Positions 37,489-46,713 of a stretch of 64,000 nt of DNA are shown piece by piece. A model generated the notes under the pieces. It did no database searches and was not told where the DNA came from. It was given only the letters and a program-made list of their open reading frames with translations. The stretch's first letter is position 1; every line of letters starts with the position of its first letter. Location of the stretch: contig JACUTU010000001.1 of assembly GCA_014859685.1 (NCBI GenBank), positions 273,416 through 337,415 on the forward strand. Reading direction: 5' to 3'. This DNA is from Sulfurospirillum sp. (GTDB taxonomy: Bacteria > Campylobacterota > Campylobacteria > Campylobacterales > Sulfurospirillaceae). The position numbers and the translations under genes were made by a program.

Positions 37489-38721
37489 CTACAATAAAAC
37501 ATCCATATTTTCAAAATAAAAATAATTATAACCATTGCTATGTTTATAAGCAAATTTTAGATGGTGTGCTTTGGCGATATTTTCAACGATATAAAGTCCA
37601 AGTCCAAAGCCTTGATGTGTCATCTTTTCTTGAGTAAAAGGCTGTGTATAATGTTCAAGTTCTCTCTCAAGCGGACTTCCCTTGGAGAGAAAAGAGAGTC
37701 TATTTTTACTTAGCGAGATGATAACAAAGTGATCAAGTGAATACTTTATACCATTGTCTATAAGGTTTTTAATGGCAGTTGTAAAGAGTTTAAAATCAAC
37801 TTTGATAATCAAATTTTCACTGATTTCAATTTTGATATTTTCAAATGGCACCATCGATAAATCAATCGCTTCATCCACAATATCAAGCAATCTAGCAGCG
37901 CGTACATTTTGCACCCCAGAGCCTGAAGTGATCTGTTCTATGGATGCAAACTCATTTATAAGGAGTTCTAACTTCTCAAACACTCCGATAAGTCGCTCTT
38001 TTTGTTTTGAATCTTTTATCATCTCAACACTAATGCGGCCTTTCGTAATTGGTGTTTTGAGTTCATGCATAATGTTGCGTAAAAAAAGTTGCCTTGAATG
38101 GTTAAGCTTTTGAATCTGTTGCACAGCATTGTGAAAAGAGTTGGCAACTTGTGAGATTTCATCCGCGCCATCAGACTTACATGTAACATTCAAATCCCCC
38201 ATTGCAAATTTATCCATTTCTCTTTTGAGCTTTCGTAACGGCTTTATCTTGCGAATTGTCATAATGTAAGCGATAATAATGATAAAAATAACAAAGCTAA
38301 ATATAATGCGAATAACATCATAACGGTAGGGCTGATAATCTTCATCTTTTAAAAGTAATAACTTGTCATTATTTTCAATGAGCAAATAGTGATAGTTATT
38401 GTATTTTAAGATTGCACTTGAGCCTATTTTATTAGAAATTTTTTGTATGATATCAGAGTTGGTAATGATTTTATCAACGATATTTTGATCTTTTATTTCG
38501 CTCAAACTATAATCTTGAATTTGTTGTTCAAGTTCACTTTGCGTGATGTAATTGTTGAGATGAAAAAGCGTTGCACGAGCGATAATTGAATACTTCGTGT
38601 TGAGCTTCTCTGTGTACTCTTTTTTGTCATATGCCATTAAAAAGAGTAATGCAAGTATGATACTAACGATAGAAATAAAAAAGATAAAAGTAATACTATA
38701 ATAGATAGAAGATTTGTTCAT
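37489..38721 (-). CDS. cprS: Sensor histidine kinase (CprS-like)
   Basis: 410-residue membrane kinase. Two membrane helices (about 8-30 and 135-157) bracket a periplasmic sensor region; a HAMP segment (MTIRKIKPLRKLKREMDKFA) leads to the phospho-His in RNIMHELKTPITKGR and the ATP-binding GFGLGLYIVENIAKAHH. Position, orientation and the neighbouring htrA, cbpA, hspR and kefB match C. jejuni cprS (Cj1226c), part of an envelope stress/biofilm system. It overlaps the regulator gene by four bases. The name rests on synteny and family. Confidence 0.82.
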   Translation of the reverse strand: MNKSSIYYSITFIFFISIVSIILALLFLMAYDKKEYTEKLNTKYSIIARATLFHLNNYITQSELEQQIQDYSLSEIKDQNIVDKIITNSDIIQKISNKIGSSAILKYNNYHYLLIENNDKLLLLKDEDYQPYRYDVIRIIFSFVIFIIIIAYIMTIRKIKPLRKLKREMDKFAMGDLNVTCKSDGADEISQVANSFHNAVQQIQKLNHSRQLFLRNIMHELKTPITKGRISVEMIKDSKQKERLIGVFEKLELLINEFASIEQITSGSGVQNVRAARLLDIVDEAIDLSMVPFENIKIEISENLIIKVDFKLFTTAIKNLIDNGIKYSLDHFVIISLSKNRLSFLSKGSPLERELEHYTQPFTQEKMTHQGFGLGLYIVENIAKAHHLKFAYKHSNGYNYFYFENMDVLL

Positions 38722-39401
38722 TTTAAAAATTTATAACCAATTCCTCGAATTGCGTGTATATAACGGGGTTCTTTTGAATTTTCCCCTAATTTTTGGCGAA
38801 TTCTACCAATGATTACATCGATACTTTTGTTGGTTGTTTCTTCGTTTATAACTGCAATATTGTAGATGAGTTCCTCCCTTGAAACAACACCCCCATCTTT
38901 TTTCATAAGATATGCAAGAATGCCATATTCTGCTGCTGTAAGATTGAGAATTGAGTTTTTGTAAGCGATAGTCATTCTTGTTTCATCAAGTTCAAAATCA
39001 CTTTTTGTAGTACTCTGTGTTGTTGTATTTTCAAAATCACGATGATGGCGTCTAAGAAGACTTTTGATTCGAGCTTCAAGCTCAAGTGGGTTGTAGGGTT
39101 TTGGCAGATAATCATCTGCACCATTTTGCAAAGCGGTGACTTTATCACCTATGTCGTGGCGAGCTGAAGAGATAATGATCGGGATATCGTACCTTTTTCG
39201 TATCTCTTTGCACACCTCAAGCCCATCAAGACCAGGAAGAGTTAAGTCTAAAATAATGAGATCAAATTTGTGTGTTGCGAGAGTAGAAAGCCCTATATAA
39301 GGATCTTCAGCGATGCTTACATGTATCTCAAACTGCTCAAGATACTCAGAGAGTATCTCGGCAAGTTCTGTATCGTCTTCGATCATTAAGATTTGTATCA
39401 T
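38718..39401 (-). CDS. cprR: OmpR-family response regulator (CprR-like)
   Basis: 227 residues. Receiver domain with acidic pocket (IEDD), phospho-Asp in DLIILDLTLPGLDG and Lys in YLPKPYNP; C-terminal winged helix with NKSIDVIIGRIRQKLG and YIHAIRGIGYKFLK. It is transcribed with cprS and just downstream of htrA. In C. jejuni the orthologue CprR is essential and affects htrA and envelope genes; that this one does the same is inference from conserved gene order. Confidence 0.85.
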   Translation of the reverse strand: MIQILMIEDDTELAEILSEYLEQFEIHVSIAEDPYIGLSTLATHKFDLIILDLTLPGLDGLEVCKEIRKRYDIPIIISSARHDIGDKVTALQNGADDYLPKPYNPLELEARIKSLLRRHHRDFENTTTQSTTKSDFELDETRMTIAYKNSILNLTAAEYGILAYLMKKDGGVVSREELIYNIAVINEETTNKSIDVIIGRIRQKLGENSKEPRYIHAIRGIGYKFLK

Positions 39402-39440
39402 AATCTTGGCAACACCTTTTTTAGAGGGATTATAACATTA

Positions 39441-40859
39441 TTATTTTACAACCACGACTAAATCTCTTCCATTTCTCTTAATATAAACGATTTTTCTATC
39501 TCGTTTTTGTGAGCTCAATGCTTTTTGAATATCTTCAAGGTTTTCAATGATAATGCTATCAATTTGTGTGATAATATCCCCAGCCGCAAAACCATTTTTA
39601 CTGGCCTTTGAGCCTTCTTTGATGTCCACTATCAACACTCCTTTTAGAGTATTTGGCATCTGGTATCTGTATCTTGTCTGTGCGTCTAACTCTTCAAGCA
39701 GTAATCCATCTAAAAATTCATTGTCTCCTGTTTTGAGGGAATTCTTTCCTTTTTCAAGATTGGAAAGTTTCAATTTAGCAGATTTGACTTTGTTGTTTGC
39801 GTCCTCATATTCGACACTTACTTGAGCATTTGGTTTTTTGTTGCCTATAATATTTTTCAAGTCATTGGCATTTTTAACTTTTTGATTATCTATACTTAAG
39901 ATAAGATCGCCTCTTTTGAGTCCAGCTTTTGCAGCAGGGGAATTAGCTTCTACACTCATGATAAATGCGCCATGATCATTTTTGTAAATCTCTTTAAGAT
40001 CATTGCTTAAATCTGCAATAGTAACGCCCAAATAGCCTCTTTCTATTTTTCCATCTTCTATGAGTGATGTAGCCACTTTTTTTGCCATATTTGCTGGAAT
40101 TGCAAATCCTATGCCGTTATTGCCGCCACTTCTTGATAAAATAGCACTATTGATTCCGACAAGAGCGCCCCTACTATCAACAAGAGCGCCTCCTGAATTT
40201 CCAGGATTTATGGAAGCATCTGTTTGTATGAAATTTTCATATTGATTAAGCCCGATACCACTTTTGTTAAGTGCTGAAACGATGCCTTGTGTGATAGTTC
40301 CTCCCACTCCAAAAGGATTACCGATAGCAAATACGACATCTCCTTCAAGTGTTTCATCGGAATTTCCAAATGCAATTGCACGCAGATCTTTCGCATCTAT
40401 TTTTATGATGGCTAAATCAGTTTTTGAATCAAGTCCAACAACTTTTGCCTTGTATTCTTTTTCATTATCTAAGAGTGTTACGACAATTTCATCAGCATTT
40501 TCAACAACATGATTGTTTGTGATAATATAGCCATCATTTGAGATGATAACACCACTTCCAAGTGAACTTGAGCGTCTTTTTTGTTGCGGAAAACCATTGC
40601 CAAAACGATCCCCAAAAAACTCTTTAAAAAATGGATCATTTAAGAAAGGATTGACATTTCTTTGTTCTTTAATTTGTGTGGTTGTGGCTATATTTACAAC
40701 ACTTTTTCTAGCATCCTTGATTGAATCATGATAAGAAAGAATGATATTTTTTTGTGTTGCTATCTCTCTTTGAGAATTATTTGGTGCTTCTTGGATGTTG
40801 AATGAGCCTGCTATAAGTAATGATGTCGTAAAAATAGAGAGAAAAGTTATCTTTTTCAT
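39441..40859 (-). CDS. htrA: Periplasmic serine protease/chaperone HtrA (DegP family)
   Basis: 472 residues. Signal peptide MKKITFLSIFTTSLLIAG. The catalytic triad is His117 (TNNHVVENAD), Asp148 (SKTDLAIIKID) and Ser222 (NPGNSGGAL). Two PDZ domains follow (about 265-355 and 385-472) with GYLGVTIADL and the substrate-binding loop region. It degrades or refolds misfolded periplasmic proteins; in Campylobacter and Helicobacter HtrA is also secreted and cleaves host E-cadherin. It lies upstream of cprR/cprS on the same strand with 39 bases between. Confidence 0.95.
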   Translation of the reverse strand: MKKITFLSIFTTSLLIAGSFNIQEAPNNSQREIATQKNIILSYHDSIKDARKSVVNIATTTQIKEQRNVNPFLNDPFFKEFFGDRFGNGFPQQKRRSSSLGSGVIISNDGYIITNNHVVENADEIVVTLLDNEKEYKAKVVGLDSKTDLAIIKIDAKDLRAIAFGNSDETLEGDVVFAIGNPFGVGGTITQGIVSALNKSGIGLNQYENFIQTDASINPGNSGGALVDSRGALVGINSAILSRSGGNNGIGFAIPANMAKKVATSLIEDGKIERGYLGVTIADLSNDLKEIYKNDHGAFIMSVEANSPAAKAGLKRGDLILSIDNQKVKNANDLKNIIGNKKPNAQVSVEYEDANNKVKSAKLKLSNLEKGKNSLKTGDNEFLDGLLLEELDAQTRYRYQMPNTLKGVLIVDIKEGSKASKNGFAAGDIITQIDSIIIENLEDIQKALSSQKRDRKIVYIKRNGRDLVVVVK

Positions 40860-40923
40860 AGTGTATCCTTAAAATTAATTTTTAAAATTATAAATCAATG
40901 CTTTAAATGCAAAGTAAACAAAA

Positions 40924-40944
40924 CTTGATTGACATACACTAAAG
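40924..40944 (+). promoter_or_regulatory. HAIR-like operator for HspR
   Basis: CTTGATT, seven bases, ACTAAAG. This matches the HspR-associated inverted repeat (CTTGAGT-N7-ACTCAAG) at six of seven positions in each half, with exact spacing. It overlaps the -35 hexamer of the cbpA promoter, where a repressor would block polymerase. HspR is encoded two genes on, so the operon is likely self-repressed and induced by heat. Confidence 0.65.
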
Positions 40945-40957
40945 ATTGTTATATAAT
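40929..40957 (+). promoter_or_regulatory. Consensus sigma-70 promoter for cbpA-hspR-kefB
   Basis: TTGACA at 40929-40934, a 17-base spacer and TATAAT at 40952-40957: both hexamers perfect. A promoter this strong would need a repressor, consistent with the overlapping HAIR-like site. Confidence 0.8.
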
Positions 40958-40990
40958 TTCTATAAAAGTTTAATAAAGAAAGGTTGCAGG

Positions 40991-41836
40991 ATGAGCAATA
41001 GTTTATATGATACGCTCGGCGTTTCACAAAGTGCAACACCCGATGAAATCAAAAAAGCCTATAGGAGACTCGCTAGAAAATACCATCCAGATATCAATAA
41101 AGAATCTGGAGCAGAAGAAAAATTTAAAGAGATAAATGCTGCTTATGAAATTTTAAGTGATGAACAAAAAAGAAACCAATATGATAGATATGGCGATAGT
41201 ATGTTTGGGGGACAAAATTTTCATGATTTTGCAAACCAACAAGGAGGTGCTAATCTTGATGAAATCCTTAGAAGTATCTTTGGTGGCGGCGGTATGGGCG
41301 GCGGCTTTAGTGGTTTTAGTGGCGGCTTTGGAATGCCAGATTTGGATGTCAATGCACGAATTACAGTGCCATTTACCGTTTCTATCTTAGGCGGGAAGCA
41401 CTCGGTAAATTATAATGGACAAAATTTTGATGTAAAAATTCCAGCCGGTATAAAAGATGGAGAAAAACTACGCATTAGAGGTAAGGGTAAAAATTTTCAA
41501 GGCAATAGCGGGGATCTGCTTTTAAGTGTATCTGTGGCAAAATCACCTGAATATGAAAGAGAAGGCAATGATCTTGAAAAAGTTATCGATATTCCACTCA
41601 AAATCGCTCTTTTCGGAGGCAAAATAAAAGTAGAAACGCTACACAAGGAAGTGACGCTAAAAATAGCTCAAAATACAAAAAACAATCAAAGATTTCGCCT
41701 CAAAGAATATGGTGTAGTTGATCGAAGAACACAGGTAAAAGGAGATATGTATCTTAAAGCAAATATCGTTTTGCCAAAGCTTGAAGAACTTGATGGTGAT
41801 TTGCGTACTATCATGGAAGAAAAATTACCACAGTAG
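40991..41836 (+). CDS. cbpA: DnaJ-like co-chaperone CbpA
   Basis: About 281 residues. J domain at the N-terminus ([23 protein letters not shown] in KYHPDINKE) that stimulates DnaK, then a Gly/Phe-rich linker ([15 protein letters not shown]), then the two-part C-terminal substrate domain. The cysteine zinc fingers of true DnaJ are absent, which makes it CbpA type. I chose ATG 40991 (after AGGTTGCAGG); an upstream in-frame ATG would add non-family sequence and begin at the -10 box. First gene of the heat-shock operon with hspR. Confidence 0.93.
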   Translation: MSNSLYDTLGVSQSATPDEIKKAYRRLARKYHPDINKESGAEEKFKEINAAYEILSDEQKRNQYDRYGDSMFGGQNFHDFANQQGGANLDEILRSIFGGGGMGGGFSGFSGGFGMPDLDVNARITVPFTVSILGGKHSVNYNGQNFDVKIPAGIKDGEKLRIRGKGKNFQGNSGDLLLSVSVAKSPEYEREGNDLEKVIDIPLKIALFGGKIKVETLHKEVTLKIAQNTKNNQRFRLKEYGVVDRRTQVKGDMYLKANIVLPKLEELDGDLRTIMEEKLPQ

Positions 41837-41845
41837 GAGTTGAAA

Positions 41846-42214
41846 ATGCATGGATATGATGAGCCAGTTTATTTGATAAGCGTTGTTGCAAAAGTTTTAA
41901 CGATCCATCCCCAAACTCTGAGACAGTATGAGAGAGAGGGTTTGGTGTCTCCATCAAGAACCGATGGTAAGATGCGTTTGTATTCACAAAGAGATATCGA
42001 TAGAATTAAGTTGATTTTGCGATTGACTCGAGATTTGGGCGTCAATCTTGCAGGCGTTGATGTAGTGATGCAACTCAAAGAAAAACTTGATGAAACAGAA
42101 TTATTGCTCGAGGAGTTGCGTGTACAACTTGAAGAATTTAAAGGTGGTGTAAAAACCAAAAATCCTCTTGTTAAAAGAAAAACTAGTTACGATATCATAC
42201 TTTTTGGCGAATAG
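41846..42214 (+). CDS. hspR: MerR-type heat-shock repressor HspR
   Basis: About 122 residues. An N-terminal MerR winged helix (YLISVVAKVLTIHPQTLRQYEREGLVSPSRT) with RLYSQRDIDRIKLILRLT, then a dimerising coiled coil (LKEKLDETELLLEELRVQL). In Campylobacter and Helicobacter HspR, aided by DnaK, represses chaperone genes at HAIR sites. ATG 41846 is preferred to TTG 41840 since AGGAG lies seven bases before it. It ends immediately before the kefB ATG, with no spacer, so translation is coupled. Confidence 0.92.
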   Translation: MHGYDEPVYLISVVAKVLTIHPQTLRQYEREGLVSPSRTDGKMRLYSQRDIDRIKLILRLTRDLGVNLAGVDVVMQLKEKLDETELLLEELRVQLEEFKGGVKTKNPLVKRKTSYDIILFGE

Positions 42215-43816
42215 ATGGACAATGTTATAAGTATAATTTTAAGTGCAATACTCATTGCGACTATTTGTAATATACTCTTAAAAAAATTTCATATACCAAC
42301 AATCATCGGCTATATTTTTACAGGAACTATCATCACATACTCTTTCTCATTGCATAGCATGAATGGAGATACGACACTTACACATGTGGCTGAATTTGGT
42401 ATCGTTTTTCTAATGTTTACTATTGGGCTTGAGTTTTCGCTTGAACACTTAAAAAGCATGAAAAAACAGGTATTTTTTAATGGTTTTATTCAAGTGATGA
42501 TAACTGGCGGTATATTTTCCCTTTCAGCACAATACCTTTTTGATATCCAGCAAAAAAGCGCGATCGTCATCGGTTTTGCTTTGGCACTTTCTTCCACAGC
42601 AATTGTTTTAAAAATTCTTAATGACAACGGCAATATTCACTCACTTTACGGTAGAAAAGTTTTGGGTATTTTGCTTTTTCAAGATATAGCAGTTATTCCG
42701 CTACTTTTAATGATCAATATTTTTTCCCTCACAGGTAGTTCTGTGAGTTCGTTAATCTATGAAACAATCGTGAGTGCTGCAATCGTTATGGTTCTTTTGT
42801 ATATTATGGGTAAATATGTTCTCAACTATTTTCTCTCAAAAGTTGTTTCAGCTGATTCTGAGGAGATTTTTATAGCATCTGTTTTGCTTATCGTTATCGG
42901 TGCTTCATTTCTTGCACATAGTTTTGGCTTTTCCTATTCTTTGGGTGCATTTGTAGCGGGTATAATGCTCGCAGAAACAAAGTACAAACACCAAATAGAA
43001 GCTGATCTTATTCCTTTTAGAGACTTGCTTTTAGGATTATTTTTTATAACTATCGGTATGCAGATTGATGTACAAATTATCTTTGATTATTTTTTCTGGA
43101 TACTGTTTTTGCTCTTTGCCATCATGGCAATCAAATCAGCTATTATATTTGTTTTGCTGATAAACTACACCAATGCAAGAACCGCATTCAAAGCAGCGCT
43201 TTCGATTTCTCAAGTAGGCGAATTTTCACTCGCTGTTTTTGCACTTGCAAGCTCAAGTGATCTTATGGATCCGGTAAACAACCAAATTCTCATTGTAACA
43301 GTTGTTTTAAGTATGATACTAACACCATTCGTGCTAAACAATATAAAAAATATTGCTGATTTTATGATCAAAGAAGAGGCTGATAACGAATATATGGTTT
43401 ATTCCTCTGGTTTTGATGGGCATATCGTTGTGTGTGGTTATGGAAAATTGGGTCAAGAAATCGTGTATAGATTGAAAAAGATGAACATTCCTTATGTTGT
43501 TGTTGAACATGATATCAATCTCGTAAAATTGGGTGAAAGTAGAAATGAGCCAGTATTTTTTGGCAATGCTGCCCGCAAGAGTATTCTTGAACAAGTCAAT
43601 GTAGAAAAAGCAAAATCAGTGATAGTAGCTATCAACAATGAAAAAAAACTACATCTTATTTGCGAAATCCTAGATTCATTTAAAACCCCGATAAATACCG
43701 TAGTTCGTGTTGCTGATTTTGAAGAAAAAAAGATGATCGAATATCTACATGTAAAGCATATTGTAAACGAAGGCAGAGAAGTTGCTAAGACTTTGATCGA
43801 GAAAGCTATTGCGTAG
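42215..43816 (+). CDS. kefB: KefB-type cation:proton antiporter with TrkA-N domain
   Basis: 533 residues: about twelve hydrophobic segments of the CPA2 monovalent-cation/proton antiporter domain (EFGIVFLMFTIGLEFSLEHLK, GFSYSLGAFVAGIMLAET), then from about residue 400 a cytoplasmic Rossmann domain with GHIVVCGYGKLGQEIVYRL, binding NAD(H). In E. coli such proteins release potassium during electrophile stress. Third gene of the cbpA-hspR operon, the same order as in C. jejuni, so it may be heat- or stress-induced. Confidence 0.9.
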   Translation: MDNVISIILSAILIATICNILLKKFHIPTIIGYIFTGTIITYSFSLHSMNGDTTLTHVAEFGIVFLMFTIGLEFSLEHLKSMKKQVFFNGFIQVMITGGIFSLSAQYLFDIQQKSAIVIGFALALSSTAIVLKILNDNGNIHSLYGRKVLGILLFQDIAVIPLLLMINIFSLTGSSVSSLIYETIVSAAIVMVLLYIMGKYVLNYFLSKVVSADSEEIFIASVLLIVIGASFLAHSFGFSYSLGAFVAGIMLAETKYKHQIEADLIPFRDLLLGLFFITIGMQIDVQIIFDYFFWILFLLFAIMAIKSAIIFVLLINYTNARTAFKAALSISQVGEFSLAVFALASSSDLMDPVNNQILIVTVVLSMILTPFVLNNIKNIADFMIKEEADNEYMVYSSGFDGHIVVCGYGKLGQEIVYRLKKMNIPYVVVEHDINLVKLGESRNEPVFFGNAARKSILEQVNVEKAKSVIVAINNEKKLHLICEILDSFKTPINTVVRVADFEEKKMIEYLHVKHIVNEGREVAKTLIEKAIA

Positions 43817-43831
43817 TTGTCAAGTTTCATA

Positions 43832-43865
43832 ACATTACAAGAGAGAAAATTCTCCCTTGTAATGT
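43832..43865. terminator. Bidirectional terminator between kefB and cysK
   Basis: Arms 43832-43846 and 43851-43865 pair over 15 positions with a 4-base loop; the one mismatch on the plus strand becomes a G-U pair on the minus strand. The plus-strand side continues into a T-rich stretch. It lies exactly between two convergent genes. Confidence 0.75.
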
Positions 43866-43870
43866 GTTAA

Positions 43871-44800
43871 TTATTTTTGATATTCATACAAGCCGGTGCT
43901 TAGATATCGCTCGCCGGTGTCACAGAGGATTGTTACTATTGTTTTGCCTTTGAACTCTGGTCTTTTGGCGAGTTCTTTTGCAGCAAATACATTGCCTCCG
44001 GCTGAAATGCCGATGAGTAAGCCCTCGGTTTTTGCTATTTCTCTTGCAGTAGCCGCGGCGTCCTCGTAAGAAACTTGTATGATCTCATCATAACTTTGTG
44101 TATTTAAAACTTCAGGAACAAATCCAGCACCTATGCCTTGTATTTTGTGCGGCCCAGGTTTGCCACCTGAAAGCACCGGCGATACATTCGGCTCCACAGC
44201 ATATATCTTTACATGTTGGTTTTTTTGCTTCAGTACTTCACCTACGCCAGTTATAGTCCCACCAGTACCAACGCCTGCTACAAAAGCATCAACACTTCCA
44301 TCTGTATCATTCCAAATCTCAATTGCAGTTGTTTTTCTGTGAATATCTGGATTGGCTACATTTGCAAATTGTTGTGGAACAAATGAATTTTTTGTGTTTG
44401 CTGCGAGTTCATCCGCTTTTGCAATAGCACCTTTCATGCCAAGTGGCGCTTCAGTCAATACGAGTTCAGCTCCCAATGCACTTAAAAGTTGTCGTCTTTC
44501 CAAACTCATAGATGCAGGCATTGTAAGAATGATCTTCAACCCAAGGCTTGCACAAACACTTGCAAGTCCGATACCTGTATTGCCACTTGTTGGTTCTATG
44601 ATGATTGTGTCTTTATTTATCTTGCCACTTTGTAGAGCCTCGTTTATCATATTGAAAGCAATTCTGTCTTTTACTGAATGTGATGGATTTAGGAATTCAC
44701 ATTTTCCTAGGATCAATGTGCCTGTTTCTTCTGAATATTTATTGAGTTTTACAAGGGGTGTGTTGCCGATGAGTTCTGTAAAATTTTGTGCATATTTCAT
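43871..44800 (-). CDS. cysK: Cysteine synthase (O-acetylserine sulfhydrylase)
   Basis: PLP enzyme that makes cysteine from O-acetylserine and sulfide. 309 residues. N-terminal LIGNTPLVKLNKYS, PLP Lys in NPSHSVKDRIAFNM, substrate loop PTSGNTGIGLAS, phosphate-binding GVGTGGTITGVGEVL and C-terminal GISAGGNVFAAKEL. It is the last gene of metY-rrf2-cysK on the minus strand, so cysteine and homocysteine synthesis from free sulfide share control. Confidence 0.95.
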   Translation of the reverse strand: MKYAQNFTELIGNTPLVKLNKYSEETGTLILGKCEFLNPSHSVKDRIAFNMINEALQSGKINKDTIIIEPTSGNTGIGLASVCASLGLKIILTMPASMSLERRQLLSALGAELVLTEAPLGMKGAIAKADELAANTKNSFVPQQFANVANPDIHRKTTAIEIWNDTDGSVDAFVAGVGTGGTITGVGEVLKQKNQHVKIYAVEPNVSPVLSGGKPGPHKIQGIGAGFVPEVLNTQSYDEIIQVSYEDAAATAREIAKTEGLLIGISAGGNVFAAKELAKRPEFKGKTIVTILCDTGERYLSTGLYEYQK

Positions 44801-44815
44801 AATATATCCTTTATT

Positions 44816-45241
44816 TTAAAGTCCAAATGTGCTAAAAGTCGCATTTGGAGTTTTTGGCTTGCTGTATTTCTTGTGCAAATCATACAAAGAGAGTGCAAAA
44901 ATCTCTTGCAACTCTTTTTTGCTTGAGGCATAAAAACTTTCAAGCACAGCATTGCTGTTGTGTGCATCTACAACACCAATATCTCCCTCAAGTGTGAGAA
45001 AAATATCTTTGATGAAGATCATTTTTGGACTCTTTGCAAGCATATAACCACCATTAACCCCCCGTGTGCTTTTGACAAAATCTGCCTTCTTGAGCAAAAC
45101 GAGAATTTGTTCAAGGTAATTTTGCGGGATATTTGCTCTTGTGGCTATATCTTTTATCTGGAGCGATTTATTGTGATCACTCAAAAAAAGCTCATACAAT
45201 GCTGCCAAACCATACAACCCTTTCGTTGAAATAAGTGCCAT
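44816..45241 (-). CDS. Rrf2-family transcription regulator (CymR/IscR-like, no cluster cysteines)
   Basis: 141 residues. Winged helix with the Rrf2 pattern LISTKGLYGLAALYELFL, IATRANIPQNYLEQILVLLKKADFVKSTRGVNGGYMLAK. The three cysteines that bind Fe-S in IscR/NsrR are absent; this is the condition in CymR, the cysteine-metabolism repressor of Bacillus that works with CysK. Its place between metY and cysK supports the same job here. Probable targets are the divergent promoters at 46.5-46.7 kb. Confidence 0.85.
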   Translation of the reverse strand: MALISTKGLYGLAALYELFLSDHNKSLQIKDIATRANIPQNYLEQILVLLKKADFVKSTRGVNGGYMLAKSPKMIFIKDIFLTLEGDIGVVDAHNSNAVLESFYASSKKELQEIFALSLYDLHKKYSKPKTPNATFSTFGL

Positions 45242-45246
45242 GGTTT

Positions 45247-46509
45247 TTAGCCTATCGCCTGAGCAAGGTCGGCTATGAGATCTTCTGAGCTTTCAAGTCC
45301 AATGCTCAATCTGATCAATCCCTCAGGAATATCAGCAACTTCAAGTTCTTCGCTTGAAAGTTGCTGATGAGTTGTGCTTGCTGGATGCGTGATGATAGAT
45401 TTTGAATCGCCTATGTTTACAACAACAGCAAATATTTTTGTACTATCAAGGATATTTTTTGCACTTTCAAAATCCTCTACTTCAAAGCTCAACAAACCAG
45501 ATGTTTGAGCGTCTTTAAAATACTTAACCGCCTTATCATGTTGCGGATCATCTTCAAGTCCTGGATAATTAACACTTTTTACTTTTGGATGCGATTTGAG
45601 GTATTTTGCCACTTTATACGCATTGCTTGAGTGCTGTTTCATGCGAATTGATAATGTTTCAAGCCCTTGAATAAATAGCCATGAACTAAAAGGAGATGGT
45701 ACTGCACCTATATCGCGGAGCAATGAAAGTCTAGCGCGAAGTGTGAAAAGTGGAAACGGTAAATCAGCATACACTAATCCATGATAACTTTCATCAGGTT
45801 CATTAAATTGCGGATAAAGTGGATTTTTGATCAGTTTTTCGTTGAGTCCAAAACGAGTGATTATAACACCACCTATTGCAAGTCCTTGTCCTGTTATGTA
45901 TTTGCTTGCACTGTGAACGACAACATCAACGCCTAATTTAAGTGGCTGCAAGAGTATCGGTGTAGCAACAGTGTTGTCACAAATACTCACGATATTGTGT
46001 TTTTGTGCGATAGACACTATCTTTTCTATATTTGGGATGGCGATTTGTGGGTTTGAGAGTGACTCAAAGTAAATCGCTTTTGTTTTATCATCGATTAATG
46101 CCTCAAGATCATCAGCCTTGTCACTTTCAAAAGTTTTAGCTTGGATACCAAATCGTTTGAGTGTGTGTGTCAAAAGTGTTGTAGAGCCGCCATATATCTT
46201 GCGTGCTACAAGAATGTTATCACCAGCTTCAGCTAAATTTGCTATTGCAAAAAAGATAGCTGCTTGACCACTTGCGGTAGCCAAACTTGCTTCACCACCT
46301 TCAACTGCTGCAATTCTCGCTTCAAAAACATCCGTTGTAGGGTTATTGAGTCTTGTATAAATAGGTCCTAATTCTTTGAGTGCAAAAAGATTTGCAGCTT
46401 TTTGCGCACTACCAAAATCATACGCAGTTGTTTGATATAGTGGAACTGCCATTGTCCCAAAACCGTCATGTTCATAGCCATAATGCAAAGCCAAAGTTTC
46501 TTGTGTCAT
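45247..46509 (-). CDS. metY: O-acetylhomoserine sulfhydrylase MetY (conventional)
   Basis: PLP enzyme making homocysteine from O-acetylhomoserine and sulfide. 420 residues, the full MetY length. N-terminal TLALHYGYEHDGFGTMAVPLYQTTAYDF, GPIYTRLNNPTTDVFEARIAAVEGG, the PLP Lys in HSASKYITGQGLAIGG and the C-terminal IRLSIGLESSEDLIADL are typical. First gene of metY-rrf2-cysK. A second, different family member (54890-56119) lies in the divergent operon. Confidence 0.93.
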   Translation of the reverse strand: MTQETLALHYGYEHDGFGTMAVPLYQTTAYDFGSAQKAANLFALKELGPIYTRLNNPTTDVFEARIAAVEGGEASLATASGQAAIFFAIANLAEAGDNILVARKIYGGSTTLLTHTLKRFGIQAKTFESDKADDLEALIDDKTKAIYFESLSNPQIAIPNIEKIVSIAQKHNIVSICDNTVATPILLQPLKLGVDVVVHSASKYITGQGLAIGGVIITRFGLNEKLIKNPLYPQFNEPDESYHGLVYADLPFPLFTLRARLSLLRDIGAVPSPFSSWLFIQGLETLSIRMKQHSSNAYKVAKYLKSHPKVKSVNYPGLEDDPQHDKAVKYFKDAQTSGLLSFEVEDFESAKNILDSTKIFAVVVNIGDSKSIITHPASTTHQQLSSEELEVADIPEGLIRLSIGLESSEDLIADLAQAIG

Positions 46510-46544
46510 TTGTGTTCCTTTTTAATTTTTTAATTCCGAGTGAA

Positions 46545-46573
46545 ATTATAGAGTATATTTCTAAATATGTCAA
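46545..46573 (-). promoter_or_regulatory. Consensus sigma-70 promoter for metY-rrf2-cysK
   Basis: On the minus strand TTGACA (complement of 46568-46573), a 17-base spacer and TATAAT (complement of 46545-46550). Both hexamers are perfect. It lies 36 bases before the metY start. Confidence 0.8.
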
Positions 46574-46586
46574 GTAAAAAACTTGA
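46570..46586. promoter_or_regulatory. Candidate Rrf2-regulator operator at the metY promoter
   Basis: Perfect inverted repeat TCAAGT-AAAAA-ACTTGA overlapping the metY -35 hexamer. The half-site ACTTGA recurs at 46683-46688, at the -35 of the opposite promoter. A repressor such as the Rrf2 protein encoded just downstream could shut both. The assignment is inference. Confidence 0.5.
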
Positions 46587-46684
46587 ATATCATAAATTTT
46601 AGAGATTTTTATGTAAATATAGACTAAAAAAACAGAGAAAATACAAATTTATTTGCATAAACTATATTAAATCACTTTATATAC

Positions 46685-46713
46685 TTGACTTAAGAGATAT
46701 TTCTTGATATTAT
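46685..46713 (+). promoter_or_regulatory. Promoter for the sulfate assimilation/Hcy operon
   Basis: TTGACT at 46685-46690, a 17-base spacer and TATTAT at 46708-46713, 28 bases before the first gene. ACTTGA (46683-46688) overlaps the -35 and repeats the half-site seen at the metY promoter. Confidence 0.65.
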
